Positions 53,875-62,533 of a stretch of DNA of 64,000 nt are shown here, piece after piece. Every line of letters begins with the position of its first letter. Position 1 is the first letter of the stretch. The position numbers and the translations under genes were made by a program. Below the pieces are notes generated by a model. That model had not been told where the DNA came from and did not search any database. It was given only the letters and a program-made list of their open reading frames with translations. Origin of the DNA: Planctomycetota bacterium (GTDB lineage Bacteria > Planctomycetota > UBA1135 > GCA-002748355); NCBI GenBank assembly GCA_027021385.1, contig JALUUL010000069.1, forward strand, positions 62,001 through 126,000. The letters are read 5' to 3'.

Positions 53875-55233
53875 TCAGTCGGCCGGCCGGTTCCGGGTCA
53901 GGAACTCGATCAGGTCCACCTTGGTCAAGATGCCGAGGAGGTGCTGACCCTCGTCGACGACCAGGGCGACGTTGCCTTCGTCGAAGAGGTCGACGAGTTC
54001 GGAGGCCGGGGCATGCGGGCGCATCGTGGAGACCTTGCGCTCCATGACCTCGACGACGGCCGTTTCCGCCCCTGCGCCGCCGTCAACCATGACGTGGAGG
54101 ACGTCGGATTCGGTCAGGATGCCGACGAGCTTCCCTCCGTCGAGGACCGGAATCTGGGATATCCCTTCTTCCTTGAAGATCGAGACGACCGTTCCCAGTC
54201 GGTCCGAGACCTCGGCAGTGATCAACTCCTGCTTGGGCAGGGCCCTGAGAATGTCACCGATCGTGCCGATCGCCCAATCGGGTTCGGAGAACCCGTTCTC
54301 CCGCATCCAGCGGTCGTCGAGGAACTTCGTCATGTAGTTGCGCACCGAGTCGGGGAGGACGATGACGATCCGCGCCCCTTCGCCGAATTCGGGGGCGATC
54401 TGCAGGGCCGCCCAGACCGCCGATCCGGAAGAACCTCCGACCAGGAGTCCTTCCTGGCGGATCAATCTCCTCGCGGTACGGAAGGAATCCCGGTCGTTCG
54501 TCTTGATCCACCGGTCGACGAGGTCGCGGTCGAGCACGTCGGGGATGAAGTCGTAACCGATCCCCTCGACCTTGTAGGGCTTGATCTCGCCCGGTCCCGC
54601 GAGGATCGAACCCTCGGGATCGACTCCGATGATCCGCACGTCCGGGCGTTCCTTCTTCAGGGCCCGGGCGACTCCGGTGATCGTACCCCCGGTCCCGGCG
54701 GAGATCACGACCGCGTCGAGACGGCCCTCGCATTGTTCGAGGATCTCCTTGCCGGTGCCCTCCTCATGGGCGAGCGGATTGTCGGGATTCCCGTATTGGT
54801 CGAGGATGTGGGCGTTCGGAAGAACCTCCTGGAGCCGCTTGGCGACCCCGATGTGGCTCTCGGGATCGTCCCAGGCCGCCTCGGTCGGCGTGCGGATGAT
54901 CTCGGCCCCGAGAGCCTCGAGGACGACCTGCTTCTCGCGGCTCATCTTTTCGGGCATCGTGATGATCATCCGGTACCCCCGAAGGGCGGCCGCGAGGGAG
55001 AGGCCGATACCCGTGTTTCCGGAGGTCGGTTCGATCAGCGTGTCCCCCGGCCGGATCCTCCCCTCCTTCTCGGCTTCGAGGAGCATGCGTACTCCGATCC
55101 GGTCCTTGACGGATCCGCCGGGGTTCAGGAACTCGCATTTCCCAAGGAGTTCGCACGGAAGGTCCCGGCCGATACGGGACAGACGGACCAGGGGGGTCCG
55201 ACCGACGCAATCGAGAATGGAATCGTGAATCAT
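53875..55233 (-). CDS. cbs: Cystathionine beta-synthase (PLP enzyme with C-terminal CBS pair)
   Basis: 452 residues. The PLP domain (about 1-320) has the Schiff-base Lys in PGGSVKDRIG, the substrate loop PTSGNTGIGLS and the phosphate-binding GTGGTITG. The C-terminal CBS pair (about 335-450) has ISQIPVLDGGKLVGILTESDVL and ALVVDEGQHLLGILTKVDL. Cysteine synthases lack the CBS pair, so cystathionine beta-synthase (Ser plus homocysteine to cystathionine) is favoured. A cysteine or O-acetylserine-using activity is not excluded. The N-terminal haem segment of animal enzymes is absent. The ATG at 55233 (MIHDSILDCVGRTPLV) fits the family better than 55284 and leaves a promoter gap to the divergent kinase. 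Confidence 0.9.
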   Translation of the reverse strand: MIHDSILDCVGRTPLVRLSRIGRDLPCELLGKCEFLNPGGSVKDRIGVRMLLEAEKEGRIRPGDTLIEPTSGNTGIGLSLAAALRGYRMIITMPEKMSREKQVVLEALGAEIIRTPTEAAWDDPESHIGVAKRLQEVLPNAHILDQYGNPDNPLAHEEGTGKEILEQCEGRLDAVVISAGTGGTITGVARALKKERPDVRIIGVDPEGSILAGPGEIKPYKVEGIGYDFIPDVLDRDLVDRWIKTNDRDSFRTARRLIRQEGLLVGGSSGSAVWAALQIAPEFGEGARIVIVLPDSVRNYMTKFLDDRWMRENGFSEPDWAIGTIGDILRALPKQELITAEVSDRLGTVVSIFKEEGISQIPVLDGGKLVGILTESDVLHVMVDGGAGAETAVVEVMERKVSTMRPHAPASELVDLFDEGNVALVVDEGQHLLGILTKVDLIEFLTRNRPAD

Positions 55234-55321
55234 CAGGCTTCTCCGATCGGAGGCGAAGATACCCCCCTGGGGCCGGATCCGCATGATCCGTTCGGAGAGC
55301 GGCCCGGGTATCGTGGAGGGG

Positions 55322-57313
55322 ATGCGTCCAAGGGATCGGAGCCGCCTGCCCCGGAGCCTCGACGAAGGGGGCGGAAGGGGCTCGCGCGCCGGAGACCCGG
55401 GCTTCGACCGGGGACCCCGAGAACGGTCCGGGGGCCTCGCTTGTTTCGTTTCAAATCTCTTGTCGGGGTTTCGGGTTCGTCTCCTCCTCGGCCTGGGGGT
55501 CGGGGTCCTTCTCCCCTTGCTGGCCTTCTCCTGGTTCGGGACCCGCCGCCTTCGGGAGACGACGAAGGAGAGCCTGGCTTCCCACCTGCTCCGGGGGCTC
55601 GCCCGGGAGACCCGCGAACGCCTGAGGAGAAGGATCTTCGAGGGAGTCCGCGCCGCCGATTCGTTGTTCCTCGAGGATACTCTGCGGGCCTACCTGAAGG
55701 CCGTCCTTCCGCCGGGGGGCCCGGGGAGGCGGGAGCGGGAGATCCTGCGGACCTGGCTTCTCCGCCATGCCCCCGATCTCGCCCCGGCGGGCCGGATCCT
55801 GGTCCTGTCTCCCGATTCGAGGCTCCTCCTGGACTGGGGACCGGAAACGGGCCCCTCCTTCGTCTTTCCCGCTCCTCCCTCCGCTTTCTTCCCTCCCTCC
55901 TGGTTCGGGGAACCGGACGGGATCCGGATCCTCGAACCCCTTCCCGACCCCTTGGAGGAACGGCCGAATCCCTCCGGCAGTCCGGATCCCTCCTCGCGGG
56001 TCCTTCCGCGGGTCCTTCCGATTCGCGATTCGGATCAGGCCCTTCTGGGTTTCGGGGTGAGCCTCCTTCCCCTCGAGATCCTGCAGGAGGAGTTGGACCG
56101 GACGGCGGGGGTGCTGGAGGGGGATCTCGGGGTGGTCCATGGCGATGTCGGCCTGGTCGCCCCGACCGAGGGAGGGAGGCGCATCCTCCTGGATTCCCTG
56201 CGCTTCCGGATCGGAGGTCTCCCCGATTCCGGGGGAGAGGAGGGGATGCTTCGCGTGACCCTTCTCTTGGGGGAGCCTGGCATGGAGGAGAGCTTTCCGC
56301 CGCCTCTGGACCGCTGGGAGGTCGAGGTCCGGGCCTCCGAGTCCGAACTCCTTCGCAGGGTCGATGCTTCGGGGAGGGTCTTCTTCTGGTTGGTCTTGGG
56401 AATGCTTCTGGCGACCCTCGGGATCGCGAGTTCGATCTCCTGGGCCCTGACCCGTCCGCTGCGGAGATTGGAGGAGGCCACCGAGACCCTCGGGTCCGGG
56501 GACCTGTCGGTTCGCGTCGAGGAGATGGGCCCCCGGGAGACGCGCAAGCTGGCCCACGCCCTCAACACGATGGCCCGACAACTCGAGGAGGATCGCCGGC
56601 GTCGGGAGCAGGTCGAGCGGGATCGCGCCTGGACGCAGATGGCCCGCCAGGTGGCCCACGAGATCAAGAATCCCTTGCAACCGGTGAGATTGCACGCGGA
56701 ACTGATCCTACGGCTGGTCGGGGAGGGCCTAGGGGAGCCGGAGAGGATTCGGAACTCCTCGGAGGTGATTCTGCGCCAGGTCCGGGCGATGCAGCGTATC
56801 GTGCGCGGATTCCAGGACTTCGCGAAGGCGGGTGAGCCCTGCTCGAAGGAATGGTTCCCGCTCGCCCCCATCCTCGAGGAACTCCGCGCCCTGTACGCCG
56901 CGGGAGAGAACGTGGATCTGCGGCTTCCCGCGGGGGATGGAGGGGGAGGTTTCCTCCTCCGAGGCGACCCCCTGCGCTTCCAGCAGGTGCTCGTGAACCT
57001 CGTCCAGAACTCGATCGAGGCCGCGGAGACCCTCCCGGCCAGGATCGAGATCGCGGTTTTCGAGATCCCTGGCCGTTTGAGGCTCGAGGTCCGGGACAGG
57101 GGGCGGGGTCTCCCCCAAAGGTCGGATGGGGATTGGTTCGAACCCTACGCCTCGACGAAAGAAGGGGGGACGGGGCTGGGGCTGGCGATCTGCCAGCGAC
57201 AGGTCGAGTCGATGGGAGGGAGGATCGGGCTCGAGGATCGCGAGGGAGGGGGGACTGTGGCATGGATGGAATTCCCCTCCTCGGTCTTCTCTCCCGGGGG
57301 TGAAGAAGCATGA
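55322..57313 (+). CDS. NtrY-like membrane sensor histidine kinase
   Basis: 663 residues from the ATG at 55322, which has GGAGG just upstream; an ATG at 55283 would add 13. After an Arg-rich N-terminus come a first helix (LLLGLGVGVLLPLLAFSWF), a large extracytoplasmic sensor region, a second helix (VFFWLVLGMLLATLGIASSISWAL) and a HAMP domain (RRLEEATETLGSGDLSVRV). HisKA follows with the phospho-accepting His in QVAHEIKNPLQPVRLHAEL, then HATPase_c with NLVQNSIEAAE, DRGRGLP and GTGLGLAI. No response regulator is adjacent. Its TGA overlaps the glycosyltransferase ATG (ATGA, 57310-57313), an unusual pairing that hints at control of envelope glycan synthesis. Confidence 0.9.
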   Translation: MRPRDRSRLPRSLDEGGGRGSRAGDPGFDRGPRERSGGLACFVSNLLSGFRVRLLLGLGVGVLLPLLAFSWFGTRRLRETTKESLASHLLRGLARETRERLRRRIFEGVRAADSLFLEDTLRAYLKAVLPPGGPGRREREILRTWLLRHAPDLAPAGRILVLSPDSRLLLDWGPETGPSFVFPAPPSAFFPPSWFGEPDGIRILEPLPDPLEERPNPSGSPDPSSRVLPRVLPIRDSDQALLGFGVSLLPLEILQEELDRTAGVLEGDLGVVHGDVGLVAPTEGGRRILLDSLRFRIGGLPDSGGEEGMLRVTLLLGEPGMEESFPPPLDRWEVEVRASESELLRRVDASGRVFFWLVLGMLLATLGIASSISWALTRPLRRLEEATETLGSGDLSVRVEEMGPRETRKLAHALNTMARQLEEDRRRREQVERDRAWTQMARQVAHEIKNPLQPVRLHAELILRLVGEGLGEPERIRNSSEVILRQVRAMQRIVRGFQDFAKAGEPCSKEWFPLAPILEELRALYAAGENVDLRLPAGDGGGGFLLRGDPLRFQQVLVNLVQNSIEAAETLPARIEIAVFEIPGRLRLEVRDRGRGLPQRSDGDWFEPYASTKEGGTGLGLAICQRQVESMGGRIGLEDREGGGTVAWMEFPSSVFSPGGEEA

Positions 57314-58035
57314 GGACCCTGCTGGTCCTGCCCTGTCTGGACGAGGAGGACGCCCTCCCGCACGTTCTCGGAGATCTCCCCCTGGGAGATCCCGAGATAC
57401 GGGTTCTCGTCGTCGACAACGGCTCCACGGATCGCAGCGCCGAGGTCGCGCGGGACTTCGGCGTCGAAGTCGTTCCGGAACCACGGCGCGGTTACGGGGC
57501 GGCCTGTCTGCGAGGGATCTCCATGCGGAAGGACGAGGAGTGCATTGCCTTCCTCGATTGCGACCATGCCGACGACCCCCGCCTGTTGCCGGAGATCCTG
57601 GACCCGATCCGAAGGGACGAGGCGGATCTCGTCCTCGGTTCGCGGATGCTCCACCCGCAATCCCGGCGCGCCCTCCTCCCGCAGGCCCGGTTCGGCAATC
57701 GGCTCGCGGCCTTCTTTCTCCGAGCCTGGTTCGGTCTCCGCTGCACCGATCTCGGACCCTTCCGGGCGATCCGCTGGGACGCACTCGTGCGGATGGGGAT
57801 GAGGGACAGGGGGTTCGGGTGGACGGTCGAGATGCAGGCCAAGGCGGGCCTTCTTGGATTGCGGACGCTCGAGGTGGCCGTGCCGTATCGGGAACGGATC
57901 GGCCGCTCCAAGATCACCGGAACTTTGAAGGGCACGTTCTGCGCTTCCTGGAAGATCCTGTCCACGCTCGTCGTTCTCCGTCTCCGGGGGAAACGCACCC
58001 TCAGGGAGGCCGCGGCGGGACTCGAGAGCGGATAA
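57310..58035 (+). CDS. Family-2 glycosyltransferase (polyprenyl-phosphate sugar synthase type)
   Basis: 241 residues. GT-A fold with the N-terminal LLVLPCLDEEDALPHVL, nucleotide-sugar loop VLVVDNGSTDRSAEVA, the metal-binding acidic cluster AFLDCDHADDP and VLGSRML. Length and motifs resemble dolichol/undecaprenyl-phosphate mannose or glucose synthases (DPM1-like GT2) without the C-terminal membrane helices. It would load a lipid carrier with a sugar in the cytoplasm; GT-C enzymes such as those suspected at 37211 or 47564 could use the product. The start overlaps the histidine kinase stop. Confidence 0.88.
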   Translation: MRTLLVLPCLDEEDALPHVLGDLPLGDPEIRVLVVDNGSTDRSAEVARDFGVEVVPEPRRGYGAACLRGISMRKDEECIAFLDCDHADDPRLLPEILDPIRRDEADLVLGSRMLHPQSRRALLPQARFGNRLAAFFLRAWFGLRCTDLGPFRAIRWDALVRMGMRDRGFGWTVEMQAKAGLLGLRTLEVAVPYRERIGRSKITGTLKGTFCASWKILSTLVVLRLRGKRTLREAAAGLESG

Positions 58036-58064
58036 GGGGAGGCCGGAATCCCTGCATGTACGCG

Positions 58065-58129
58065 GCGGGGGCGCGGGGTTTCTGGACCCCGCGCCCCCGC
58101 GGTCCGTCCGGTCCGGAAGGACCGGACGG
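58065..58129. terminator. Two tandem perfect hairpins between convergent genes
   Basis: The first is a 15-bp perfect stem (58065-58079 with 58086-58100) around TTCTGG. The second is an 11-bp perfect stem (58104-58114 with 58119-58129) around GGAA. They sit between the glycosyltransferase and the third ELWxxDGT gene and likely end transcription from both sides. Confidence 0.75.
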
Positions 58130-58143
58130 GTCTCGACGACGGA

Positions 58144-61100
58144 TCAGGAGGTTCCGAGGACGAGGAAGAGGCCGTTGGAGAGGGCCCAGCCGGACGGGAA
58201 GGTCACGGCGTTCAGCGCCCAGTCCTGGATGACGACCTTGACGCCCTTGAGGGTCGTGTCGTTCGGGATGAAGAGCGGGAAGCTGTAGGTCGCGCCCCCG
58301 CCGGCCCCGAGAATGAAGAAGCCCGTGCCCCCGTTGTAGGCGTAGAAGTTCGGGGGAACCGCGGCCGGGGTCTGGGTCGGAACGCCGAGGACCAGAACGT
58401 GGACCGGGTTCGCGACCGAGGTCACGCCCTTCAAGGTCACGGTCGTGTTCAGGATCGGATCCTTGTCTGCGGAGAGGGCGGCCTTGCCGCGGACCTCGCC
58501 GATCGAGTGGGTCGTCGCGCCGTTGTCCATGCGGAAGATCCGTTGGTCGGTCGAGGGATTCATGTTGCCCCTCGTGTAGACGCGGCCGCTGTCCAGGGCG
58601 AAGGCGTTCCGGCCTTCGGTGTAGTTGTAGACGTTGCTGCTGCCCGCACTGTTGTAGTTGACGTAGAACGTCGAGGCCGTCGTCCCGCTGAAGGTCGTGA
58701 CCATCGGTTCATAGCCGCCGGAGCCCGCGTTGCCTCTGTAATAGAGGCGCCTCGCCCCGACGGAGGTCAGGTAGGAGGGGTTCAGGTCCGGGGCGAAGTT
58801 GAACAGGGGGGCGGTTCCCGCCGCGGTCCCGTTCGACTTGAAGAGTTCGTATCCGACCGTGGGGGTGTAGGCCCGGAACATCAGGAGGCCGTTGTGGACC
58901 GTCAGGTAGGTCGGGTAGCTGCTCCCGGTGCCGGTGTAGATGTCCTTGAGGAGGACCGTTCCGGTCGAGGTCCCGTCGGTGACCCAGAGTTCGCGGCCGT
59001 GGCCGGAAGTCCCGACTCCGTCATAGGCCTGGAAGTAGACCTTGCCCTTGTAGTTGGTCAGGTAGCTCGGATAGCTGCTGCTGCTCCCGGGATAGATGTC
59101 CTTGATCCGGGCGGTGCCCCCGGCGGTGCCGTCGGAGATGTAGATCTCGTATCCGCCGTTGGAGAATCCTCCATAGGCCCGGAAGACGACCTTGTTGCCG
59201 AGAGGGGCGAAGAAGCTGGGATAGGAGCTTCCCGGTCCGGAATAGATGTCGGCGACCATGACGGTGCCGGTGCTCGTCCCGTCGGTCTTCCAGAGTTCGT
59301 AACCCTTCCCCGACACGTAGGCCTGGAAGTAGATCACGTCTCCGATCCGGGTCAGGTAGCGGGGGTTCGAACTCATGGAGCCCGAGTAAATGTCCTTGAC
59401 CATCGCGGTGCCGGCGGCCGTGCCGTCCGAGGCCCAGAGTTCGGTTCCGTTCGTGCCGTCATTCGCGGCGAAGAAGACCTTGTTCCCGAGGCGGCAGAAC
59501 GAGGAGCTGTAGGAGGACATCGAACTCAGAGTTCCGGTCCGGATGTCCTTGACGAGAGCCGTCGTGGTCGAGGTCCCCTGCGTGACCCAGAGTTCCTGTC
59601 CGTGTCCTCCGGTTCCGGTGCCGTCGGTCGCCGTGAAGAGGACCCTGCCGAAGCGGCTCGTCATCTGGCCGATGTTCTCGCTCGCGGTGATGGAGCCGAA
59701 GGTCCACTTGTTCGTGTCGATGAGGGCGGTCGTCGCCGGGGTGCCCTTGGAATACCCGAGTTCATAGCCCTCGGTCTTGCCGCGGACGTAGAAGGCGACG
59801 GTCCCCGCCACGACCTCGGTCGTGTAGTAGCCGTATCCGCTGAAGGATCCGGGATAGAAATCCTTCAGCATCATCGTTCCGGCGGTCGTTCCGTCGGAGA
59901 CCCAGGGCTCGGAGCCCGCACCGCTCTTGTAGACCGAGCAGAAGACCTTTCCTCCGGACACCTCGAGGTACCGCGGAGATCCCGGGAAGGAGGCGAACTT
60001 CGTCGTTCCGGCGGTCGTTCCGTTCGTCGACCAGACCTCGTAGCTCGTGCCGACGCGGTTCGCGAACCATGCCTTTCCGGCAGCTACGGTGATGTCATAG
60101 ATGTAGGAGCTGGTCGCGCCCGGGGCGATGTCCTTGAGCTGGACGGTTCCCGCGGCGGTGCCGTCGGTGATCCAGGGTTCGAAACCGCCCGCCGAGGTCC
60201 GACCCTCGAAGATCACCTTCGAACCGAGGACGACGCTCGTGTAGAGGTCGGTTCCGGAGAGAGGACCTGTGTAGATGTCTTTGACCATCGTCGTGCCGGC
60301 GGCGGTGCCGTCGGAGATCCAGAGTTCGGTCCCGTAGGCGGTAGTCCCGATCTTGGTGTTGGCTTGGAACAGGACCTTCGTCGTCCCGAGAGGCTGGAAA
60401 TACCTCGGAGAGGAAGAGAGCGAGCCCGCGTAGATGTCCTTGAGCATGATGGTGCCGGCGGTCGTGCCGTCGGTGACCCAGAGTTCGGACCCGTTGGTTC
60501 CGTCGTTTGCGTAGAAGAAGACCTTCGTGCCGGCTCCATTGGCCATCAGGTAGTTTGGGTAGGAACTCAGGGATCCGGTCCGGATGTCCTTGAGCATCAT
60601 CGTTCCGGCGGTCGTGCCGTCGGTGACCCAGGGCTCGGTCCCTTTGCCGGACAGGTAGCGGGTGAAGACGATCTTCCCGTTGCTGAGAGCGGCGAGGTTG
60701 TAGGGATTGGAGCCGGGGCTACCCGGTTCGACGTCCGCGAAGACCTTGGTGCCGGCGGCCGTGCCGTCGGTGACCCAGATCTCGCGCCCCTTCAAGGGAC
60801 CGGTGGCGACGAAGTAGATCTTCGTCCCGACCTTGATCATGCTGCTGATCGAGGAACTGTTCGGGCCGGGGTTGATGTCCTTGACGAGGCTGACGTTCGT
60901 CCCGTCGAACTTGAAGAGTTCGTACCCCGTCGAATAGGTCCTACCCGAGAAATAGATCGCATTCCCCAGGCGGAGGTACTTCGTTTGGTTGGAATGTTGG
61001 GAAATCCGGGAGTAGGAGGGGTAGAAACTCGCGATTGGGGGATTGGCCGGAGTCGAATTGATGTCCTTTCCCAGGTAGTAGGCCTGGAATTGCGCTGTCG

Positions 61101-61173
61101 CGGTCCCGGCGATGCCGAGCATGGCGGCGGCCGCGAGGCAACCGAAGAGGGACAAAGGTCTGTCCTTGGACAT
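58144..61173 (-). CDS. Exported ELWxxDGT-repeat protein, copy 3
   Basis: 1009 residues from the ATG at 61173, chosen because GAGG lies 7 bases upstream and a clean signal peptide follows (LFGCLAAAAMLGIAGTATAQ); the ATG at 61185 would add four residues. About 15 ELWxxDGT-type repeats cover residues 55-800, many in variant form (EPWVTDGT, EVWSTNGT, ELGYSKGT) and rich in Tyr (DIYSGS, DIYTGT). The last 110 residues are a beta-rich domain (TVTLKGVTSVANPVHVLVLG, then LFIPNDTTLKGVKVVIQD) resembling the C-terminal domains of copies 1 and 2 and of the lamin-tail protein. It lacks the GHGCS motif of copies 1 and 2. More diverged than the 11.5-17.8 kb pair, it is not a recent copy of them. Confidence 0.87.
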   Translation of the reverse strand: MSKDRPLSLFGCLAAAAMLGIAGTATAQFQAYYLGKDINSTPANPPIASFYPSYSRISQHSNQTKYLRLGNAIYFSGRTYSTGYELFKFDGTNVSLVKDINPGPNSSSISSMIKVGTKIYFVATGPLKGREIWVTDGTAAGTKVFADVEPGSPGSNPYNLAALSNGKIVFTRYLSGKGTEPWVTDGTTAGTMMLKDIRTGSLSSYPNYLMANGAGTKVFFYANDGTNGSELWVTDGTTAGTIMLKDIYAGSLSSSPRYFQPLGTTKVLFQANTKIGTTAYGTELWISDGTAAGTTMVKDIYTGPLSGTDLYTSVVLGSKVIFEGRTSAGGFEPWITDGTAAGTVQLKDIAPGATSSYIYDITVAAGKAWFANRVGTSYEVWSTNGTTAGTTKFASFPGSPRYLEVSGGKVFCSVYKSGAGSEPWVSDGTTAGTMMLKDFYPGSFSGYGYYTTEVVAGTVAFYVRGKTEGYELGYSKGTPATTALIDTNKWTFGSITASENIGQMTSRFGRVLFTATDGTGTGGHGQELWVTQGTSTTTALVKDIRTGTLSSMSSYSSSFCRLGNKVFFAANDGTNGTELWASDGTAAGTAMVKDIYSGSMSSNPRYLTRIGDVIYFQAYVSGKGYELWKTDGTSTGTVMVADIYSGPGSSYPSFFAPLGNKVVFRAYGGFSNGGYEIYISDGTAGGTARIKDIYPGSSSSYPSYLTNYKGKVYFQAYDGVGTSGHGRELWVTDGTSTGTVLLKDIYTGTGSSYPTYLTVHNGLLMFRAYTPTVGYELFKSNGTAAGTAPLFNFAPDLNPSYLTSVGARRLYYRGNAGSGGYEPMVTTFSGTTASTFYVNYNSAGSSNVYNYTEGRNAFALDSGRVYTRGNMNPSTDQRIFRMDNGATTHSIGEVRGKAALSADKDPILNTTVTLKGVTSVANPVHVLVLGVPTQTPAAVPPNFYAYNGGTGFFILGAGGGATYSFPLFIPNDTTLKGVKVVIQDWALNAVTFPSGWALSNGLFLVLGTS
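58790..60950 (-). repeat. Degenerate coding repeat array of ELWxxDGT units
   Basis: About 15 units of roughly 140-150 bases, with more length variation than in the other two arrays. Boundaries are approximate. Confidence 0.75.
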
Positions 61174-61647
61174 GGCGAACCTCATTTCTGGAGGAGTGAA
61201 AAGGAAGTCGGGAAACGCGGCAGAGGAGTCTCTTCCGCTTCACCGGCCGTCCTTCCTGCCAGGGCGGATCCCCATCGTCCGGGGACGGGAGAAAGATGTC
61301 CTGGAGGAGAGGCAGTCGGCAGAGGATGGAAAGTCTAGGAAGGCCGGCGGGACCTGCAATCCCCGAGTTTTCCCGAGAACGATTCCGTTGCGAAGCCTTC
61401 GTCCGTTCTCCCCCCGGCTCCTGGCCGGGGGCCGCAGGGCTTGGGAGTGAAGGGAAGGAGGGAGTATCCTGGACTGCGAGGCGTCCTCCCGGGCCGCCGA
61501 CGAATCACAGGCCTCCTGCGAATCCTCGCCGGAGCCTCGAGCCAGTCCCCCTTGCCGGGGCGCTTTGAGAGAAACCCGGAAAGGTCGAAGGAGAGTGCCC
61601 GCGCATTCTCCGAGATTGGGTCCCGACAGGAGACGAAGGTCGGATCT
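61174..61647. other. 474-base intergenic region between divergent genes
   Basis: No credible gene; the short frames here lack coding features. It contains TAGACT on the minus strand (61332-61337), about 160 bases upstream of the repeat-protein start, and an 8-bp hairpin (61411-61418 with 61424-61431). It should hold both divergent promoters. Confidence 0.5.
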
Positions 61648-62478
61648 ATGAAGATTTCCCGGATTGAGCGTTCTGCATCACCTCGAATCATGGAGGAGGC
61701 TTTCCGAGTTTTCGGGCGTTTCTCCGGGAAAAATTCCAGCTTGAAAAACAGGGCCGAACACTCGGGATGCGGCTTCCGGGGAGCGGGGGGGAGCGCGAGA
61801 ACCGGTGTACTCGTGTCCGTCATCCTTCTCCTCGGTCTTGGCGCCTGGTGGGGTTTCAAGGAGATCCGGGGGACTGGCTCCGGGACGGAGCGGATCGACC
61901 CCGGGGCGGGGGCAGGTTCGGAGCTGGTCGAGGGAGGACGAAGGGAGAAGGCCCCGCCGGTGGATTCGATGACGGCGCCCCGGGTTCGGAAGGGAAGAGG
62001 GGAGCAGGGGGGAAGCCGCGGCGCGGGTGAGGGAACGGGGACGCCCGCCGGCGAGAGGGAACTCCTTCGGCTCGAGGAACACATCCACCGTCTGCAGACG
62101 ACCTTCCTCGATCCGAACACCTCCACCGCGCAGAAGCTCTCCGCTCTCGAGGAACTCGTCCGAAACCCCTATTCGCGCGAGCGCGCCTACATGGAGATCG
62201 CCGAGGTCCTGACCGACCATCCGAACCGGGAGATCGTCGAGGGGGCGCTGGACATCGCCCGGCGCCATCCGAACGCTCTCGTCGACTCTTCGAAGCTCCT
62301 CGAGATCTTCGACAGCCGCTTCCAGAAGGACCTCGCCTTCCGCCTGAAGGTCATCGACACCCTCGGGGCCAATCGGAAGTATCCGGGCGCGAAAGAGGCC
62401 CTCGAATACCTGAAACAGCGGCATTCCTCGGGTATCCTGCAGGACGCCATCGAGAGGGCTCTGGGGGAGCACCACTGA
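61648..62478 (+). CDS. Membrane-anchored helical-repeat protein of unknown function
   Basis: 276 residues from the ATG at 61648, with AGGAGACGAAGG upstream; longer frames reach 61441 but are Arg/Gly-rich without features. A membrane helix (about 53-70, VLVSVILLLGLGAWWGF) is followed by a Gly/Arg/Glu-rich linker and a C-terminal helical domain (about 135-276: LEEHIHRLQTTFLDPNTSTAQKLSALEELV, YMEIAEVLTDHPNREIVEGALDIARRHP) resembling HEAT-type repeats. No family is recognised. It lies 55 bases before the TIGR03790 gene and may be cotranscribed with it. Confidence 0.65.
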   Translation: MKISRIERSASPRIMEEAFRVFGRFSGKNSSLKNRAEHSGCGFRGAGGSARTGVLVSVILLLGLGAWWGFKEIRGTGSGTERIDPGAGAGSELVEGGRREKAPPVDSMTAPRVRKGRGEQGGSRGAGEGTGTPAGERELLRLEEHIHRLQTTFLDPNTSTAQKLSALEELVRNPYSRERAYMEIAEVLTDHPNREIVEGALDIARRHPNALVDSSKLLEIFDSRFQKDLAFRLKVIDTLGANRKYPGAKEALEYLKQRHSSGILQDAIERALGEHH

Positions 62479-62533
62479 TCCCCCCCTCCGTTTCCCCGCC
62501 CCCCTCCTTCCTGTTCCCCCGCCGGTGATCCGT

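Noticed and set aside
53668-56835. A 1055-codon plus-strand frame across cbs and the sensor kinase
   Set aside because: It crosses two well-supported genes (cbs antisense and NtrY-like kinase in another frame) and shows no domain.
58399-61338. A 979-codon plus-strand frame opposite the third ELWxxDGT gene
   Set aside because: A shadow of the repeat gene; composition follows the antisense of the ELWxxDGT codons.
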